Origin: Microbulbifer sp. ALW1
GTDB lineage: Bacteria; Pseudomonadota; Gammaproteobacteria; Pseudomonadales; Cellvibrionaceae
NCBI RefSeq assembly: GCF_009903625.1
Contig: NZ_CP047569.1
Coordinates: forward strand, 1,396,501-1,460,500
Direction: 5' to 3'
Length of the DNA: 64,000 nucleotides
Positions 1 to 8,393 of the stretch are shown in pieces. The translations under genes and the position numbers were made by a program. The notes under the pieces are model-generated. The model was not told the DNA's origin. It searched no databases and saw only the letters and a list, made by a program, of their open reading frames with translations. How positions within the stretch are numbered: the stretch's first letter is position 1; every line of letters begins with the position of its first letter.

Positions 1-498
1 GTGCTGGTGGTGTTTGCACTGGTGCAATTGCTGATGCGTAAAACCGCACTGGGTTTGTTCGTGGAAAGTGTCGGTTGTAATGCCGGAGCCAGCTATTACC
101 TGGGGATCAATCAGCGTGCGGTAAAAATGATGGTTTACTGCATTGCCGGTGTCTGTGCTGCACTGGCGGGCATGATCGCTGCGGCCGATATTCAGGGCGC
201 GGATGCCAATAATGCGGGCCTGTGGCTGGAGCTGGATGCGATTCTCGCCGTTGTAATTGGCGGTGCATCCCTGATGGGCGGGCGCTTTTCCATTCTGTTG
301 TCCCTTGTCGGGGTGCTGGTGATCCAGTGCCTCAGCACCACCATCATCATGAGTGGTCTGCCGGCAAAATTTAACCTGTTGATCAAAGCGGTGGTGGTTA
401 TCTTTGTGCTGCTGCTGCAGTCGCCGCTGTTCCAGCAACAGATGGCTGCGCTTGTTGCATCCTTCAGAAAAAACAAACACGCAGGGGCGCAGGTATGA
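1..498 (+). CDS. ytfT: Sugar ABC transporter permease, YtfT-like (5' truncated)
   Basis: C-terminal 165 residues of an inner-membrane permease of the ribose/galactofuranose class (BPD_transp_2 family); the rest lies before the window. The fragment shows hydrophobic segments and the family stretch LWLELDAILAVVIGGASLMGG, where LELDAIAAVVIGG-type sequence is typical of these importers. The stop overlaps the start of the next permease (ATGA), so the two are translationally coupled and should form the two halves of one importer, as YtfT and YjfF do in the E. coli galactofuranose system. The codon at position 1 is GTG, but it is internal to the gene rather than its start. In this arabinan locus the likely substrate is furanose L-arabinose or an arabinoside; that is inference. 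Confidence 0.85.
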   Translation: MLVVFALVQLLMRKTALGLFVESVGCNAGASYYLGINQRAVKMMVYCIAGVCAALAGMIAAADIQGADANNAGLWLELDAILAVVIGGASLMGGRFSILLSLVGVLVIQCLSTTIIMSGLPAKFNLLIKAVVVIFVLLLQSPLFQQQMAALVASFRKNKHAGAQV

Positions 499-1472
499 TT
501 CAGTCTCTCGCCAATTCCAGATTCACCGCACTGTATGTGACCAGCGCTCTGTTTGTGCTGTTGTTCCTCGCGGGTGCTTTGCAGTTCGACGGATTCGGTA
601 GCACCCGAGTGGTCGCCAACCTGTTTTCCGATAATGCCTTTCTGGTCATCACAGCCATCGGCATGACGTTTGTGATCATCTCCGGTGGTATCGACCTGTC
701 GGTGGGGGCAGTGATCGCCCTGACGGGTGTGGTGTGCGGGCTTTTGATCGGTGAACTGCAGTGGCACCCGCTGATCGTTTTTCCGATGGTACTGATTGGT
801 GGTGGCCTGTTTGGCGCTTCCATGGGCGCGCTGATCCACTACTACAAACTACAGCCGTTTATTGTCACGCTGGCGGGTATGTTCCTGGCCCGTGGCATGG
901 CGACGACCTTGAGTGAAGAGTCGATCCCAATTGAGCACCCATTTTATGACGCGGTAGCTGATTTCGGTCTGCTTTTGTCCGGCGGTGCCTGGGTTGGGGC
1001 ATCCACACTGATCCTGTTTATGGTGCTGATTGCGGCCATCCTGCTGGCGCATTTCAGTCGCCTCGGTGGTTTTATCTACGCACTGGGAGGCAGCGCCCAG
1101 TCCGCTCAGTTGATGGGCGTGCCGGTGGCCCGAACCACCATCAGTATCTACGCGATCAGTGGATTCCTGTCTGCTCTTGGTGGAATCGTCTACTCCTTTT
1201 ACACATTCTCAGGATATTCTCTGGCCGCTGTAGGTATGGAGCTGGATGCCATTGCGGCGGTGGTGATTGGTGGTACCCTGTTGACCGGCGGATCCGGCTA
1301 TGTGGTAGGCACCCTGATCGGTGTGCTGATCATGGGGGTTATCCAGACGTATATCTCCTTTGATGGCACCCTGAACAGTTGGTGGACCAAGATCGTGATC
1401 GGCCTGCTGCTGTTTGCTTTCATCGGTATGCAGCGACTGCTCACCCGGCGGCAGGCTGCAGCGGCACACTAA
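495..1472 (+). CDS. yjfF: Sugar ABC transporter permease, YjfF family
   Basis: Integral membrane permease of 325 residues, the usual length of E. coli YjfF (about 330). It closely resembles YjfF throughout: the N-terminal STRVVANLFSDNAFL, the signature MTFVIISGGIDLSVGAVIA, SEESIPIEHP, and near the C-terminus MELDAIAAVVIGGTLLTGG and SFDGTLNSWWTKI. It has about nine to ten hydrophobic segments. It starts inside the stop of the preceding permease and is followed after 54 bp by a sugar lactonase, so uptake and first metabolism are probably co-transcribed. E. coli YtfQRT-YjfF imports galactofuranose. Surrounding arabinan hydrolases suggest arabinofuranose here, which the sequence alone cannot decide. 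Confidence 0.93.
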   Translation: MIQSLANSRFTALYVTSALFVLLFLAGALQFDGFGSTRVVANLFSDNAFLVITAIGMTFVIISGGIDLSVGAVIALTGVVCGLLIGELQWHPLIVFPMVLIGGGLFGASMGALIHYYKLQPFIVTLAGMFLARGMATTLSEESIPIEHPFYDAVADFGLLLSGGAWVGASTLILFMVLIAAILLAHFSRLGGFIYALGGSAQSAQLMGVPVARTTISIYAISGFLSALGGIVYSFYTFSGYSLAAVGMELDAIAAVVIGGTLLTGGSGYVVGTLIGVLIMGVIQTYISFDGTLNSWWTKIVIGLLLFAFIGMQRLLTRRQAAAAH

Positions 1473-1526
1473 TTGCTACCCATAGACGATAAAAAATCAG
1501 GCAATACGGAATAAGAGAGGGCGCTC

Positions 1527-2465
1527 ATGCTCGAAGTACAGCGCATTGACGCGATCGAAGTCGGCAATACCCTGGGTGAAGGGGTGCTGTGGAACCACAA
1601 AGAGCAGAGTGTCTGGTGGACCGATATCCACGAGTGCAAACTCTATCGCCTGTCCTGGCCCGGCCGTGAACTGGAGGTATTCGATACCCCGGAGCGCCTG
1701 TGTGCCTTCGCCTTCACCGACCGTGAAAACTGTATTGTCGCCGCGTTTGAAACCGGCTTCGCCCTGTTTGATTACCGACAGGGCAAGATCCTGTGGCAGA
1801 AAACCCTGCTGGAAAAGGGCAGTGGCCTGCGCTTCAACGACGGCAAGATTGATCGGCAGGGGCGTTTCTGGGCGGGTACCATGGCGGAAGATGGCCGCGA
1901 AGACGCTGCAGGTGTCCTCTACTGTCTCGAGGCCAATGGTGTGGTCAGCCAGCAGGAAAGCAATATCTTTATTTCCAACGGCTGCTGCTGGGATGTGAAC
2001 TCCAGCCACTTCTATTTTGCCGACTCTCCGCGCCGCAGTATTTACCGCTACAAGTTCGATGCCCGCCGCGGCGATATCGGTCAGCGTGAGCTGTTTGCGC
2101 GCACCATGTTCGGCATTTATCCGGATGGTGCCACCGTGGACTCAGAGGGTTACCTCTGGTCCGCCCAGTGGCGCGGTGCGCGGATCCAGCGCTATTCCCC
2201 AGACGGCAAGTTGGCCGGGGCTATTCCGGTGCCGGTGAGCCAGCCGACCTGCGTTACCTTCGGCGGCCCGGATCTGGATCTGATGTTTGTCACCACGGCA
2301 AAAGAATCTCTGAACGAGTGGACCCTTGATCGGGAGTGGCAGGCGGGTAACCTGTTTGTGTTCAAAACACCGTTTAAAGGCGTGATGGGCTTCCGCTTCA
2401 ATACCGCACAGCTGCTGGATAAACTTGTGCAACCGGTACCATCAGAAGAGTTAGTTCCGGCCTGA
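1527..2465 (+). CDS. SMP-30/gluconolactonase family sugar lactonase (probable L-arabinolactonase)
   Basis: Cytoplasmic six-bladed propeller of the SMP-30/regucalcin family, 312 residues, no signal peptide. Family metal-site regions are visible: an early glutamate in GNTLGEGVLW, the asparagine region FNDGKIDRQGRFWAGTM, SNGCCWDV, and the aspartate region near PDGATVDSEGYLW. The family hydrolyses aldonolactones using one divalent cation. The gene directly follows the furanose importer permeases and ends at a bidirectional terminator, so a role in the oxidative L-arabinose pathway (arabinono-1,4-lactone to arabinonate) fits. Gluconolactonase or galactonolactonase activity cannot be excluded. The ATG at 1527 lies a few bases after a GAGAGGG ribosome binding site. 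Confidence 0.85.
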   Translation: MLEVQRIDAIEVGNTLGEGVLWNHKEQSVWWTDIHECKLYRLSWPGRELEVFDTPERLCAFAFTDRENCIVAAFETGFALFDYRQGKILWQKTLLEKGSGLRFNDGKIDRQGRFWAGTMAEDGREDAAGVLYCLEANGVVSQQESNIFISNGCCWDVNSSHFYFADSPRRSIYRYKFDARRGDIGQRELFARTMFGIYPDGATVDSEGYLWSAQWRGARIQRYSPDGKLAGAIPVPVSQPTCVTFGGPDLDLMFVTTAKESLNEWTLDREWQAGNLFVFKTPFKGVMGFRFNTAQLLDKLVQPVPSEELVPA

Positions 2466-2487
2466 ATCCATCCAGCCAGAGCGATCA

Positions 2488-2526
2488 ATAAAAAACCCGG
2501 GCAGGGTGACCTGCCCGGGGTTTTTT
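2488..2526. terminator. Bidirectional rho-independent terminator
   Basis: A 10-bp GC stem (CCCGGGCAGG at 2496-2505 with CCTGCCCGGG at 2510-2519), loop GTGA, flanked by an A-run upstream and T6 downstream. It sits between the convergent lactonase and GH127 genes and can stop transcription in both directions. Confidence 0.92.
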
Positions 2527-2539
2527 ATGTACGCCGCTG

Positions 2540-5023
2540 CTATTCCTTCATCTCTTCAATATCCGCCATCGCGCGCAGCAGGCGCACACCGTAAATTCCT
2601 CCGGCCACGGAGTTTTCCGCCGCTTCAAAGCGTAACTCGATGTGCCCCTGGTTTGCCTGTTCCAATACCTCCCTGGGCACCGGGTAATCCATACTGAAAA
2701 AAGCATCCCCACGGCTGCCATCCAGTGTTACCTGCGCGATCTCCACCGCGTTGGCGAGGATCCGGAAACTGCGTCCATTATCGAGCCCGAAGTAGGTAAT
2801 GCGCAGTGTCTGTGCTTCCTGGTTGGGATCATTCAAACGGTAGCTGAACCAGTCGCTGGCATGTCGCCAGTGGCGGCCGCGGTGGATGCCCGCTTCGGTA
2901 CCGGCGCCGGCAAAAAAGTGATCCGCTTCCGGTTGCTGCTCGCCGGGCGCCACCTTGTCGATGGTCTGGCGTGTCAGTGCCAGCCGTGCGCGGTCTTCCG
3001 CTTCACGCTGTTGTTGTTTGGCTGCCAGGTTTTGCGGCGTACTGTAAGGCCAGTAAATACTGTAGCGGGACTCGTGCACTCGGAAAAAAGGAATCAGCTC
3101 CAGCCCCGTACCGGCATCGGGGTTCAGCGCGGGAAGTTCGGCGCGGGCGATATTCTTTCCCAGTGCCGGAATATCTGCGGTACGCAGGCTATCCGGCGCG
3201 GCAAAGCGCAGCTGGTCTCCGGGCAAGCGCCGCAGCCCGAGCGCGAAATCACGGTCCTCGCTCACAAAGGTGGGTGTCATTTCCTGCGGGCACATGGGGC
3301 CACGGGCGATATGCCCCATACGACTGTCGTCAGCGAGAAAATTGAGTTGCTCGCCGACAAAAGGCTGGGTTTTCGCTGCCAGTACAACAGGCCCGTATGT
3401 CAGTGCGTAATAGTCGGATTTATCCGGAAGCTGTTCCGCTTGCGGGTGCATCGGCAGCTTGACTTCAATACGGTCACCATCGTTCCAGTGGCGCGCCAGG
3501 GAGACATAACTGCCTGGCTTGTCTTGTACAGAAACGTTTTCGCCATTGATCGCAATAGCGAGGCTACCTTCTTCGACCCAGGCAGGGTAGCGTAGTTTCA
3601 GGCGGAAACTGCCGCTGCCGGTGACCGTCAGTGTGGTGGTTTCCGTATCCGGGATGGTATTTTCCTGACGGATCTGGATACCTTTTTCATCCCAGTTCAG
3701 GGTCGAGGGAATAAACAGGTTTACGAACAGGTCGTCGCCGCGATGGGCGTAAATCATCTCGCCGTATTTGCTGTGGTTTTCGATTCCTGAGCCAACGCAG
3801 CACCACATGGCCTCCTCGGGTTGGGAGTACATACGATAGTGGTTGGGGCGCATGGGAGTGAAGTACACAAGGCCACCGGTATCCGGGTTTTGTGATGACA
3901 GAATATGGTTGTAGAGCGCGCGCTCGTAATAGCGGATATAGCGGGTTTGTGGATCACCCAGTTCCGCATCGCCCAGATACAACAATTGCGTCAGCTTTAG
4001 CATGTTGTAGGTATTGCAGGTTTCCGGCCCTTCCACATCTTCCACCATGGGCGCAAAGTCATCGGTGGGGTGGAAGTGCTCGCGTACGCTGTTGCCACCG
4101 ATGGCCACAGTGCGGTGCGCTACCACTTCATCCCAGAAATACGCGGCGGCGTCCTGCCATTTTTTATCCTGTACCAGATCACCCACACGCTTGTAGCCGA
4201 TGACTTTGGGGATCTGGGTATTGGCGTGCAGGCCGGTGAGCTTATCCTGCTGCCGTTCCAGTGGATTGAGAATCTCGCGGTGTGACAGGCGCTTGGCTAT
4301 TTCCAGGTATTTTTTGTCACCGGTAATTTCGGCGATATCGGCGTAGACCTCGTTCAGGCCACCGTGCTCACTTTTCAGGATCTGTTGTAGCTGTGCATCC
4401 GACAGATTCACAATCAGTTCAGCCCCCCAATCGGACAGGGCGATCAGCATTTCCAGGGCTTGCTGGCTGTCTGCGTATCGATACGCATCCCGCAAGCCGG
4501 CGTAGACCTTGTGGATATTGTAGAGCGGGACCCACTTTTCATTGAGGGTAAACAGATCGGAGCGGATATTTCCCGCGGCTAAATCATTCCACATGGCTTT
4601 GCCGCCGGGCACGCCACTTAAATAACCGTTGCCATTTTTAACCTGTGCGCGCTTCAGCTCGTCGAGCATATAGTCGAGGCGCTGCTTGACCTCACTATTG
4701 CCGGTAGCGGCCCAGGCCAGACTCAGCGCGGTAATGTAGTGGCCGCCAATATGGCCGTCGAGGCCGGTATTTTCCCAGTTAGGGTAGTTTTCCACTTTGG
4801 GCGCGAGCCCCGCTTCCTTGAGATAGGGTGCGAGCAGCCGGTCCGGATCCATTGCCAGTATGTACTGGATGTTGGTGTCCTGGGCGTGCTGAAAAGGGCT
4901 TGCCAGCAGGCGAACCTGGTCGAGCGGGAACACTTCCAGTTCGCCGGGCTCTTGCTTGCTGGCGCATCCGCTCAGGGCAAGGGTACTGATTGCGAGGCTT
5001 AAGATTATTTTTTTCATCGCCAT
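2540..5023 (-). CDS. GH127 beta-L-arabinofuranosidase lipoprotein
   Basis: 827 residues. The N-terminus is a lipoprotein signal with lipobox LSGC (Cys20), so the enzyme is probably membrane-anchored. The rest matches GH127 (DUF1680, HypBA1 type): an (alpha/alpha)6 catalytic domain followed by beta-rich C-terminal modules. The zinc and catalytic cysteine set is present: Glu334 and Cys336 in GPETCNTYNML, and Cys408-Cys409 in MWCCVGSG. These match Glu338, Cys340, Cys417 and Cys418 of the Bifidobacterium enzyme in order and spacing. The family removes beta-L-arabinofuranose by a retaining mechanism with a cysteine nucleophile. It is followed 30 bp later by a GH43 lipoprotein that lies upstream in the same direction. 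The second ATG (MKKII) is an alternative start. Confidence 0.93.
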   Translation of the reverse strand: MAMKKIILSLAISTLALSGCASKQEPGELEVFPLDQVRLLASPFQHAQDTNIQYILAMDPDRLLAPYLKEAGLAPKVENYPNWENTGLDGHIGGHYITALSLAWAATGNSEVKQRLDYMLDELKRAQVKNGNGYLSGVPGGKAMWNDLAAGNIRSDLFTLNEKWVPLYNIHKVYAGLRDAYRYADSQQALEMLIALSDWGAELIVNLSDAQLQQILKSEHGGLNEVYADIAEITGDKKYLEIAKRLSHREILNPLERQQDKLTGLHANTQIPKVIGYKRVGDLVQDKKWQDAAAYFWDEVVAHRTVAIGGNSVREHFHPTDDFAPMVEDVEGPETCNTYNMLKLTQLLYLGDAELGDPQTRYIRYYERALYNHILSSQNPDTGGLVYFTPMRPNHYRMYSQPEEAMWCCVGSGIENHSKYGEMIYAHRGDDLFVNLFIPSTLNWDEKGIQIRQENTIPDTETTTLTVTGSGSFRLKLRYPAWVEEGSLAIAINGENVSVQDKPGSYVSLARHWNDGDRIEVKLPMHPQAEQLPDKSDYYALTYGPVVLAAKTQPFVGEQLNFLADDSRMGHIARGPMCPQEMTPTFVSEDRDFALGLRRLPGDQLRFAAPDSLRTADIPALGKNIARAELPALNPDAGTGLELIPFFRVHESRYSIYWPYSTPQNLAAKQQQREAEDRARLALTRQTIDKVAPGEQQPEADHFFAGAGTEAGIHRGRHWRHASDWFSYRLNDPNQEAQTLRITYFGLDNGRSFRILANAVEIAQVTLDGSRGDAFFSMDYPVPREVLEQANQGHIELRFEAAENSVAGGIYGVRLLRAMADIEEMKE

Positions 5024-5053
5024 TCTGGTGCTTTTATTCTGAATCGGTGGGAA

Positions 5054-6106
5054 CTACTTAACTTTGAATCCCTGGTACTTATCCAGCTCCGCGGGATCTA
5101 CGTGCGGCCATAAATCATCATCCCAAGTAATATCCATGATCTTGAGTTTCTGCAGGCCATTGTCCGCTGACTCATAAGCGTGGAGTACCAGATAATCCTT
5201 GCCATCAAAGGTGTAGGCACTGTTGTGTCCAAGCCCCGGCCAGCGTTTATTCCCGGAAAGCAGTGGTGTGCCACCGCCGTTCGCCATATCCACACCGTCT
5301 TTATCCAGGTAAGGACCGGTGACAGATTTCGAGCGGCCTACTGCCAGCCGGTAAGTGCTGTCATCGCCCTTGCAGCAGAGCCCGCGTGAGATAAACAGGT
5401 AGTAGTAACCGTTTTTCTCGAAAATAAACGGAGCCTCCAGCTCTTCCGAACCGGCCTTGTCCACCGGCTGGTATTTTTGCCGGTCGCCGCGGGCGATGGT
5501 GTGCCACTCCTGCGGTTCTGCCAGCCTGGTGAGCGAGCTGTCCAGCTTCACCAGTTTCAATCCCTCCCAGAAAGACCCGAAGCTCATCCAGGGTGTGCCG
5601 TCTTTATCGAAAATGATGGCCGGGTCAATGGCATTCCAGTGGTCGCGGTGCGGAATCGAGCGCACCACAATACCCTGGTCCTGCCAGCCATACGCCGGCG
5701 AACTGGGGTCGAGAGTCGGGGAGGTGGTCACGCCTATGGCTGAAGTATTTTTGCCAAAGGCGGAAACCGAGTAGTAGAGGTAGAAGTGACCATCGTGCTC
5801 GATGATGTCCGGTGCCCACAGGTGACCATTGAAGGTGGGGGATACGCCCTTCGCCCAGTCGGGTTCTGTGTCAAAGGCGCGACCGGAATAGGTCCAGTGC
5901 TGCCTGTCCGGTGAGCGGTAGATGGTAATACCTGGACCAGTGCTGAACAGGTAGTAACTGTCGCCTTCCCGGATCATTACCGGGTCGTGCACGTCGATCT
6001 GGCGTTGCGCCCGGGCATCGCTGTCGGCGCAGGCGGCAAGGGGAAGGCTGAGGCAGGCAGCGGCGAGCGCGACCGGGCGCCGCAGTACTGCGGGAAGTCG
6101 GAACAT
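5054..6106 (-). CDS. GH43 arabinan endo-1,5-alpha-L-arabinanase lipoprotein
   Basis: 350 residues; lipoprotein signal ending LAAC (Cys26). This is a five-bladed propeller with the GH43 catalytic triad: Asp41 in DVHDPVMI, Asp161 in WNAIDPAIIF, and Glu224 in LEAPFIF. All are at a constant +3 offset from Asp38, Asp158 and Glu221 of Cellvibrio Arb43A, and GLGHNSAYTF supplies the conserved late histidine. This strongly supports an inverting enzyme acting on alpha-1,5-arabinan. The gene is first in a minus-strand pair with the GH127 gene. Upstream is a 216-bp divergent control region shared with another GH43 gene and carrying an AT-rich near-palindrome. The subfamily is inferred from motif spacing. 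Confidence 0.93.
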   Translation of the reverse strand: MFRLPAVLRRPVALAAACLSLPLAACADSDARAQRQIDVHDPVMIREGDSYYLFSTGPGITIYRSPDRQHWTYSGRAFDTEPDWAKGVSPTFNGHLWAPDIIEHDGHFYLYYSVSAFGKNTSAIGVTTSPTLDPSSPAYGWQDQGIVVRSIPHRDHWNAIDPAIIFDKDGTPWMSFGSFWEGLKLVKLDSSLTRLAEPQEWHTIARGDRQKYQPVDKAGSEELEAPFIFEKNGYYYLFISRGLCCKGDDSTYRLAVGRSKSVTGPYLDKDGVDMANGGGTPLLSGNKRWPGLGHNSAYTFDGKDYLVLHAYESADNGLQKLKIMDITWDDDLWPHVDPAELDKYQGFKVK

Positions 6107-6192
6107 ATCGGCTTCTCTTTATGGCTATTGTGCTTCTCTCATCCACACAAGCCCGTCGAATTATGGTGCTTAACGGGGTTGTTAGGGTATTA

Positions 6193-6208
6193 GTAGTATA
6201 ATAATATT
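6193..6208. promoter_or_regulatory. AT-rich near-palindrome, candidate arabinan-regulon operator (copy 1)
   Basis: The sequence GTAGTATAATAATATT lies between two divergent GH43 genes. It agrees at 14 of 16 positions with GTATTACAATAATATT at 25302-25317, upstream of the other endo-arabinanase-type gene. The shared pattern is an imperfect inverted repeat, roughly GTATTA-N3-TAATAT. Operator function is inferred from position and recurrence only. Confidence 0.4.
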
Positions 6209-6322
6209 GTTTGCGGCGCGGCAACTGCCCTGCATTCCGCAAATAGCGCTACGGAAAATAGCAGTACCGGAACTAGCAGCCCCGCGAATAAAGACAAGAC
6301 TACAACGATAACGAAAACAGCG

Positions 6323-7372
6323 ATGAACTTCCCAAGCCTGTTCCCCCGGGTGTTGGCCTGCGCCTGTCTCTGGCTTTCCGCCAGCGTGGCCGCAGCGCCG
6401 TCGACCCAGCACGATACGTCCCTGCACGATGCGTCCCTGCAGGGACACTTACCTTCGCCCCTGGTGGCGCGCCGGGCCGATCCGTGGGTTATGCGTCGCG
6501 ATGGTTTCTATTACTTTATTGCCACGGTTCCGGAATACGACCGCATTGAGCTGCGCCGCGCAGAGACCGTTGCCGGCCTGGCCGAAGCCGATGCCGAAGT
6601 GATCTGGCGCAAGCACGCGGCAGGCCCCATGAGCGCACATATCTGGGCGCCAGAACTCCACTATATCGATGATGCCTGGTTCATTTATTTTGCGGCCGGT
6701 GAGGCGGAAGATCCGTGGAAAATCCGCATGTACGTCCTGCGCAATACTGCCACTAATCCGTTGCAGGGGGACTGGCAGGAGATGGGCCAAATTGCGACGC
6801 CGGTGGACAGTTTTTCACTGGATGCCACCAGCTTTACTCACCTCGGTAATCGTTATCTGGTCTGGGCCCAGTACGATGTGAAGGACGAGCTGGGCTCGCA
6901 GTTGCTGATGGCAGAAATGGCGTCAGCCACCGAGATTCGCCAGCCGGTCATCACCCTGTCGACGCCGACCTTTGATTGGGAGACCCGGGGGCACAAGGTG
7001 AATGAAGGTCCGGCGGTGCTGAAAAAGAATGGCCGGGTGTTCATCAGCTATTCCGCCAGCGCCACCGACGCCAACTATGCCATGGGCCTGTTGTGGGCCG
7101 ATGAAGGTGCGGACCTGATGAATCCCCGGAGCTGGAACAAGTCACCACAGCCGGTGTTTTACACCAGTGCAGAGCGCAAGCGCTTCGGCCCGGGGCACAA
7201 CAGTTTTACGGTGGCTGAAGATGGCGTAACAGATCTAGTGGTGTACCACGCGCGGGATTACCGGAATATCCAGGGCAATCCCCTGTTGGATGGTAACCGC
7301 GCGACCCGGGTGCGGGTCCTGCACTGGGATGCTTCGGGTATGCCGGAGTTCCGCCAGCAGGCTGCAGACTGA
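6323..7372 (+). CDS. GH43 exo-alpha-L-arabinofuranosidase (subfamily 26 type)
   Basis: 349 residues with a Sec signal peptide (hydrophobic stretch, cleavage near VAAA-PS). The catalytic residues fit GH43: Asp53 in RRADPWVM, Asp167 in SLDATSF, Glu228 in KVNEGPAVL. Sequence such as ATVPEYDRIELRRAETVAGL and FGPGHNSFT is typical of the exo-1,5-arabinofuranosidases of subfamily 26 (Streptomyces SaAraf43A type). The enzyme should release L-arabinose from the ends of linear arabino-oligosaccharides made by the endo-arabinanase encoded divergently. It is probably periplasmic or secreted, and heads a run of three GH43 genes (gaps 51 and 19 bp), probably one operon. Confidence 0.9.
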   Translation: MNFPSLFPRVLACACLWLSASVAAAPSTQHDTSLHDASLQGHLPSPLVARRADPWVMRRDGFYYFIATVPEYDRIELRRAETVAGLAEADAEVIWRKHAAGPMSAHIWAPELHYIDDAWFIYFAAGEAEDPWKIRMYVLRNTATNPLQGDWQEMGQIATPVDSFSLDATSFTHLGNRYLVWAQYDVKDELGSQLLMAEMASATEIRQPVITLSTPTFDWETRGHKVNEGPAVLKKNGRVFISYSASATDANYAMGLLWADEGADLMNPRSWNKSPQPVFYTSAERKRFGPGHNSFTVAEDGVTDLVVYHARDYRNIQGNPLLDGNRATRVRVLHWDASGMPEFRQQAAD

Positions 7373-7423
7373 ACACCGTATTTTTTCGCGAATTGTCATT
7401 ATAAAAATAGAAGTGAGAGAAAT

Positions 7424-8374
7424 ATGAAAAACAGATTTTTAGCCACTCTCGTCACCGCTGGGCTGACCGCAACGTCAATCGGCAGTCATGCCGCCAATCC
7501 GGCCATCACCGAGGTACTCACCGCCGATCCTGCGGCCATGGTGTACAAGGACACCGTCTATCTTTACACCGGCCACGACGAAGCCAAGGACAACAAGGGC
7601 TTCTACGAAATGCACAAGTGGCTGGTGTTCTCTTCAAAAGACATGGTGAACTGGAAAAACGAAGGTTCTCCTCTGGCGGTCACTGATTTTAAATGGGCCA
7701 AGGGCGATGCCTGGGCCAGCCATGTGGTGGAAAAAGATGGAAAATTTTATTTCTATACCACGGTGCGCCACGATGAAACCAAGCCGGGCTTTGCGGTCGG
7801 GGTCGCGGTTTCCGACAGCCCAACAGGTCCCTTCAAGGATGCCCTGGGCAAGGCACTGATCAGCAATGACATGACCACCGATACCGAGATCGACTGGGAC
7901 GACCTGGACCCGGCGACCTTCATCGATGATAACGGTGAGGCCTATTTATTCTGGGGTAATACCAAACCGCGCTGGGCCAAGCTCAAGGACAATATGATCG
8001 AGCTGGATGGTCCCATGCACAGCCTGGACCTGCCGAACTTTACCGAAGCACTTTATGCGCACAAACACGGTGGCAACTACTACCTGACCTATGCCATGGG
8101 TTTCCCGGAAAAAATCGGCTATGCCATGAGCAAGTCCATCGAGGGACCTTGGGAGTACAAGGGTGTCCTCAACGAACTGGCGGGTAACTCCAATACCAAC
8201 CACCAGTCCATTATCGACTTCAAGGGCCGTTCCTTCTTTATTTACCATAACGGCGGAACACCGGAAGGCGGCAGTTTCCGTCGCTCGGTGTGTATCGACG
8301 ATCTGCACTACAACGAAGATGGCACGATTCAGCGTGTGGTCATGACTTCTGAAGGCGTAAAGCCGGTTCAATAA
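7424..8374 (+). CDS. GH43 family glycoside hydrolase (arabinofuranosidase/xylosidase type)
   Basis: 316 residues: a Sec signal peptide (cleavage near SHAA-NP) and a single five-bladed propeller domain with no added module. Likely catalytic residues are Asp35 in LTADPAAMVY, Asp162 in WDDLDPATF, and Glu208 in NFTEALYAHK. The stretch DPAAMVYKDTVYLYTGHDEA is common in GH43 enzymes annotated as arabinofuranosidase or beta-xylosidase. The exact subfamily and linkage cannot be set from motifs. Placement between two subfamily-26-like genes suggests removal of arabinose side chains from arabinan or arabinoxylan fragments. A purine-rich GTGAGAG ribosome site precedes the ATG. Confidence 0.88.
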   Translation: MKNRFLATLVTAGLTATSIGSHAANPAITEVLTADPAAMVYKDTVYLYTGHDEAKDNKGFYEMHKWLVFSSKDMVNWKNEGSPLAVTDFKWAKGDAWASHVVEKDGKFYFYTTVRHDETKPGFAVGVAVSDSPTGPFKDALGKALISNDMTTDTEIDWDDLDPATFIDDNGEAYLFWGNTKPRWAKLKDNMIELDGPMHSLDLPNFTEALYAHKHGGNYYLTYAMGFPEKIGYAMSKSIEGPWEYKGVLNELAGNSNTNHQSIIDFKGRSFFIYHNGGTPEGGSFRRSVCIDDLHYNEDGTIQRVVMTSEGVKPVQ

Positions 8375-8393
8375 CGACAAGGGAGTAATCAGC

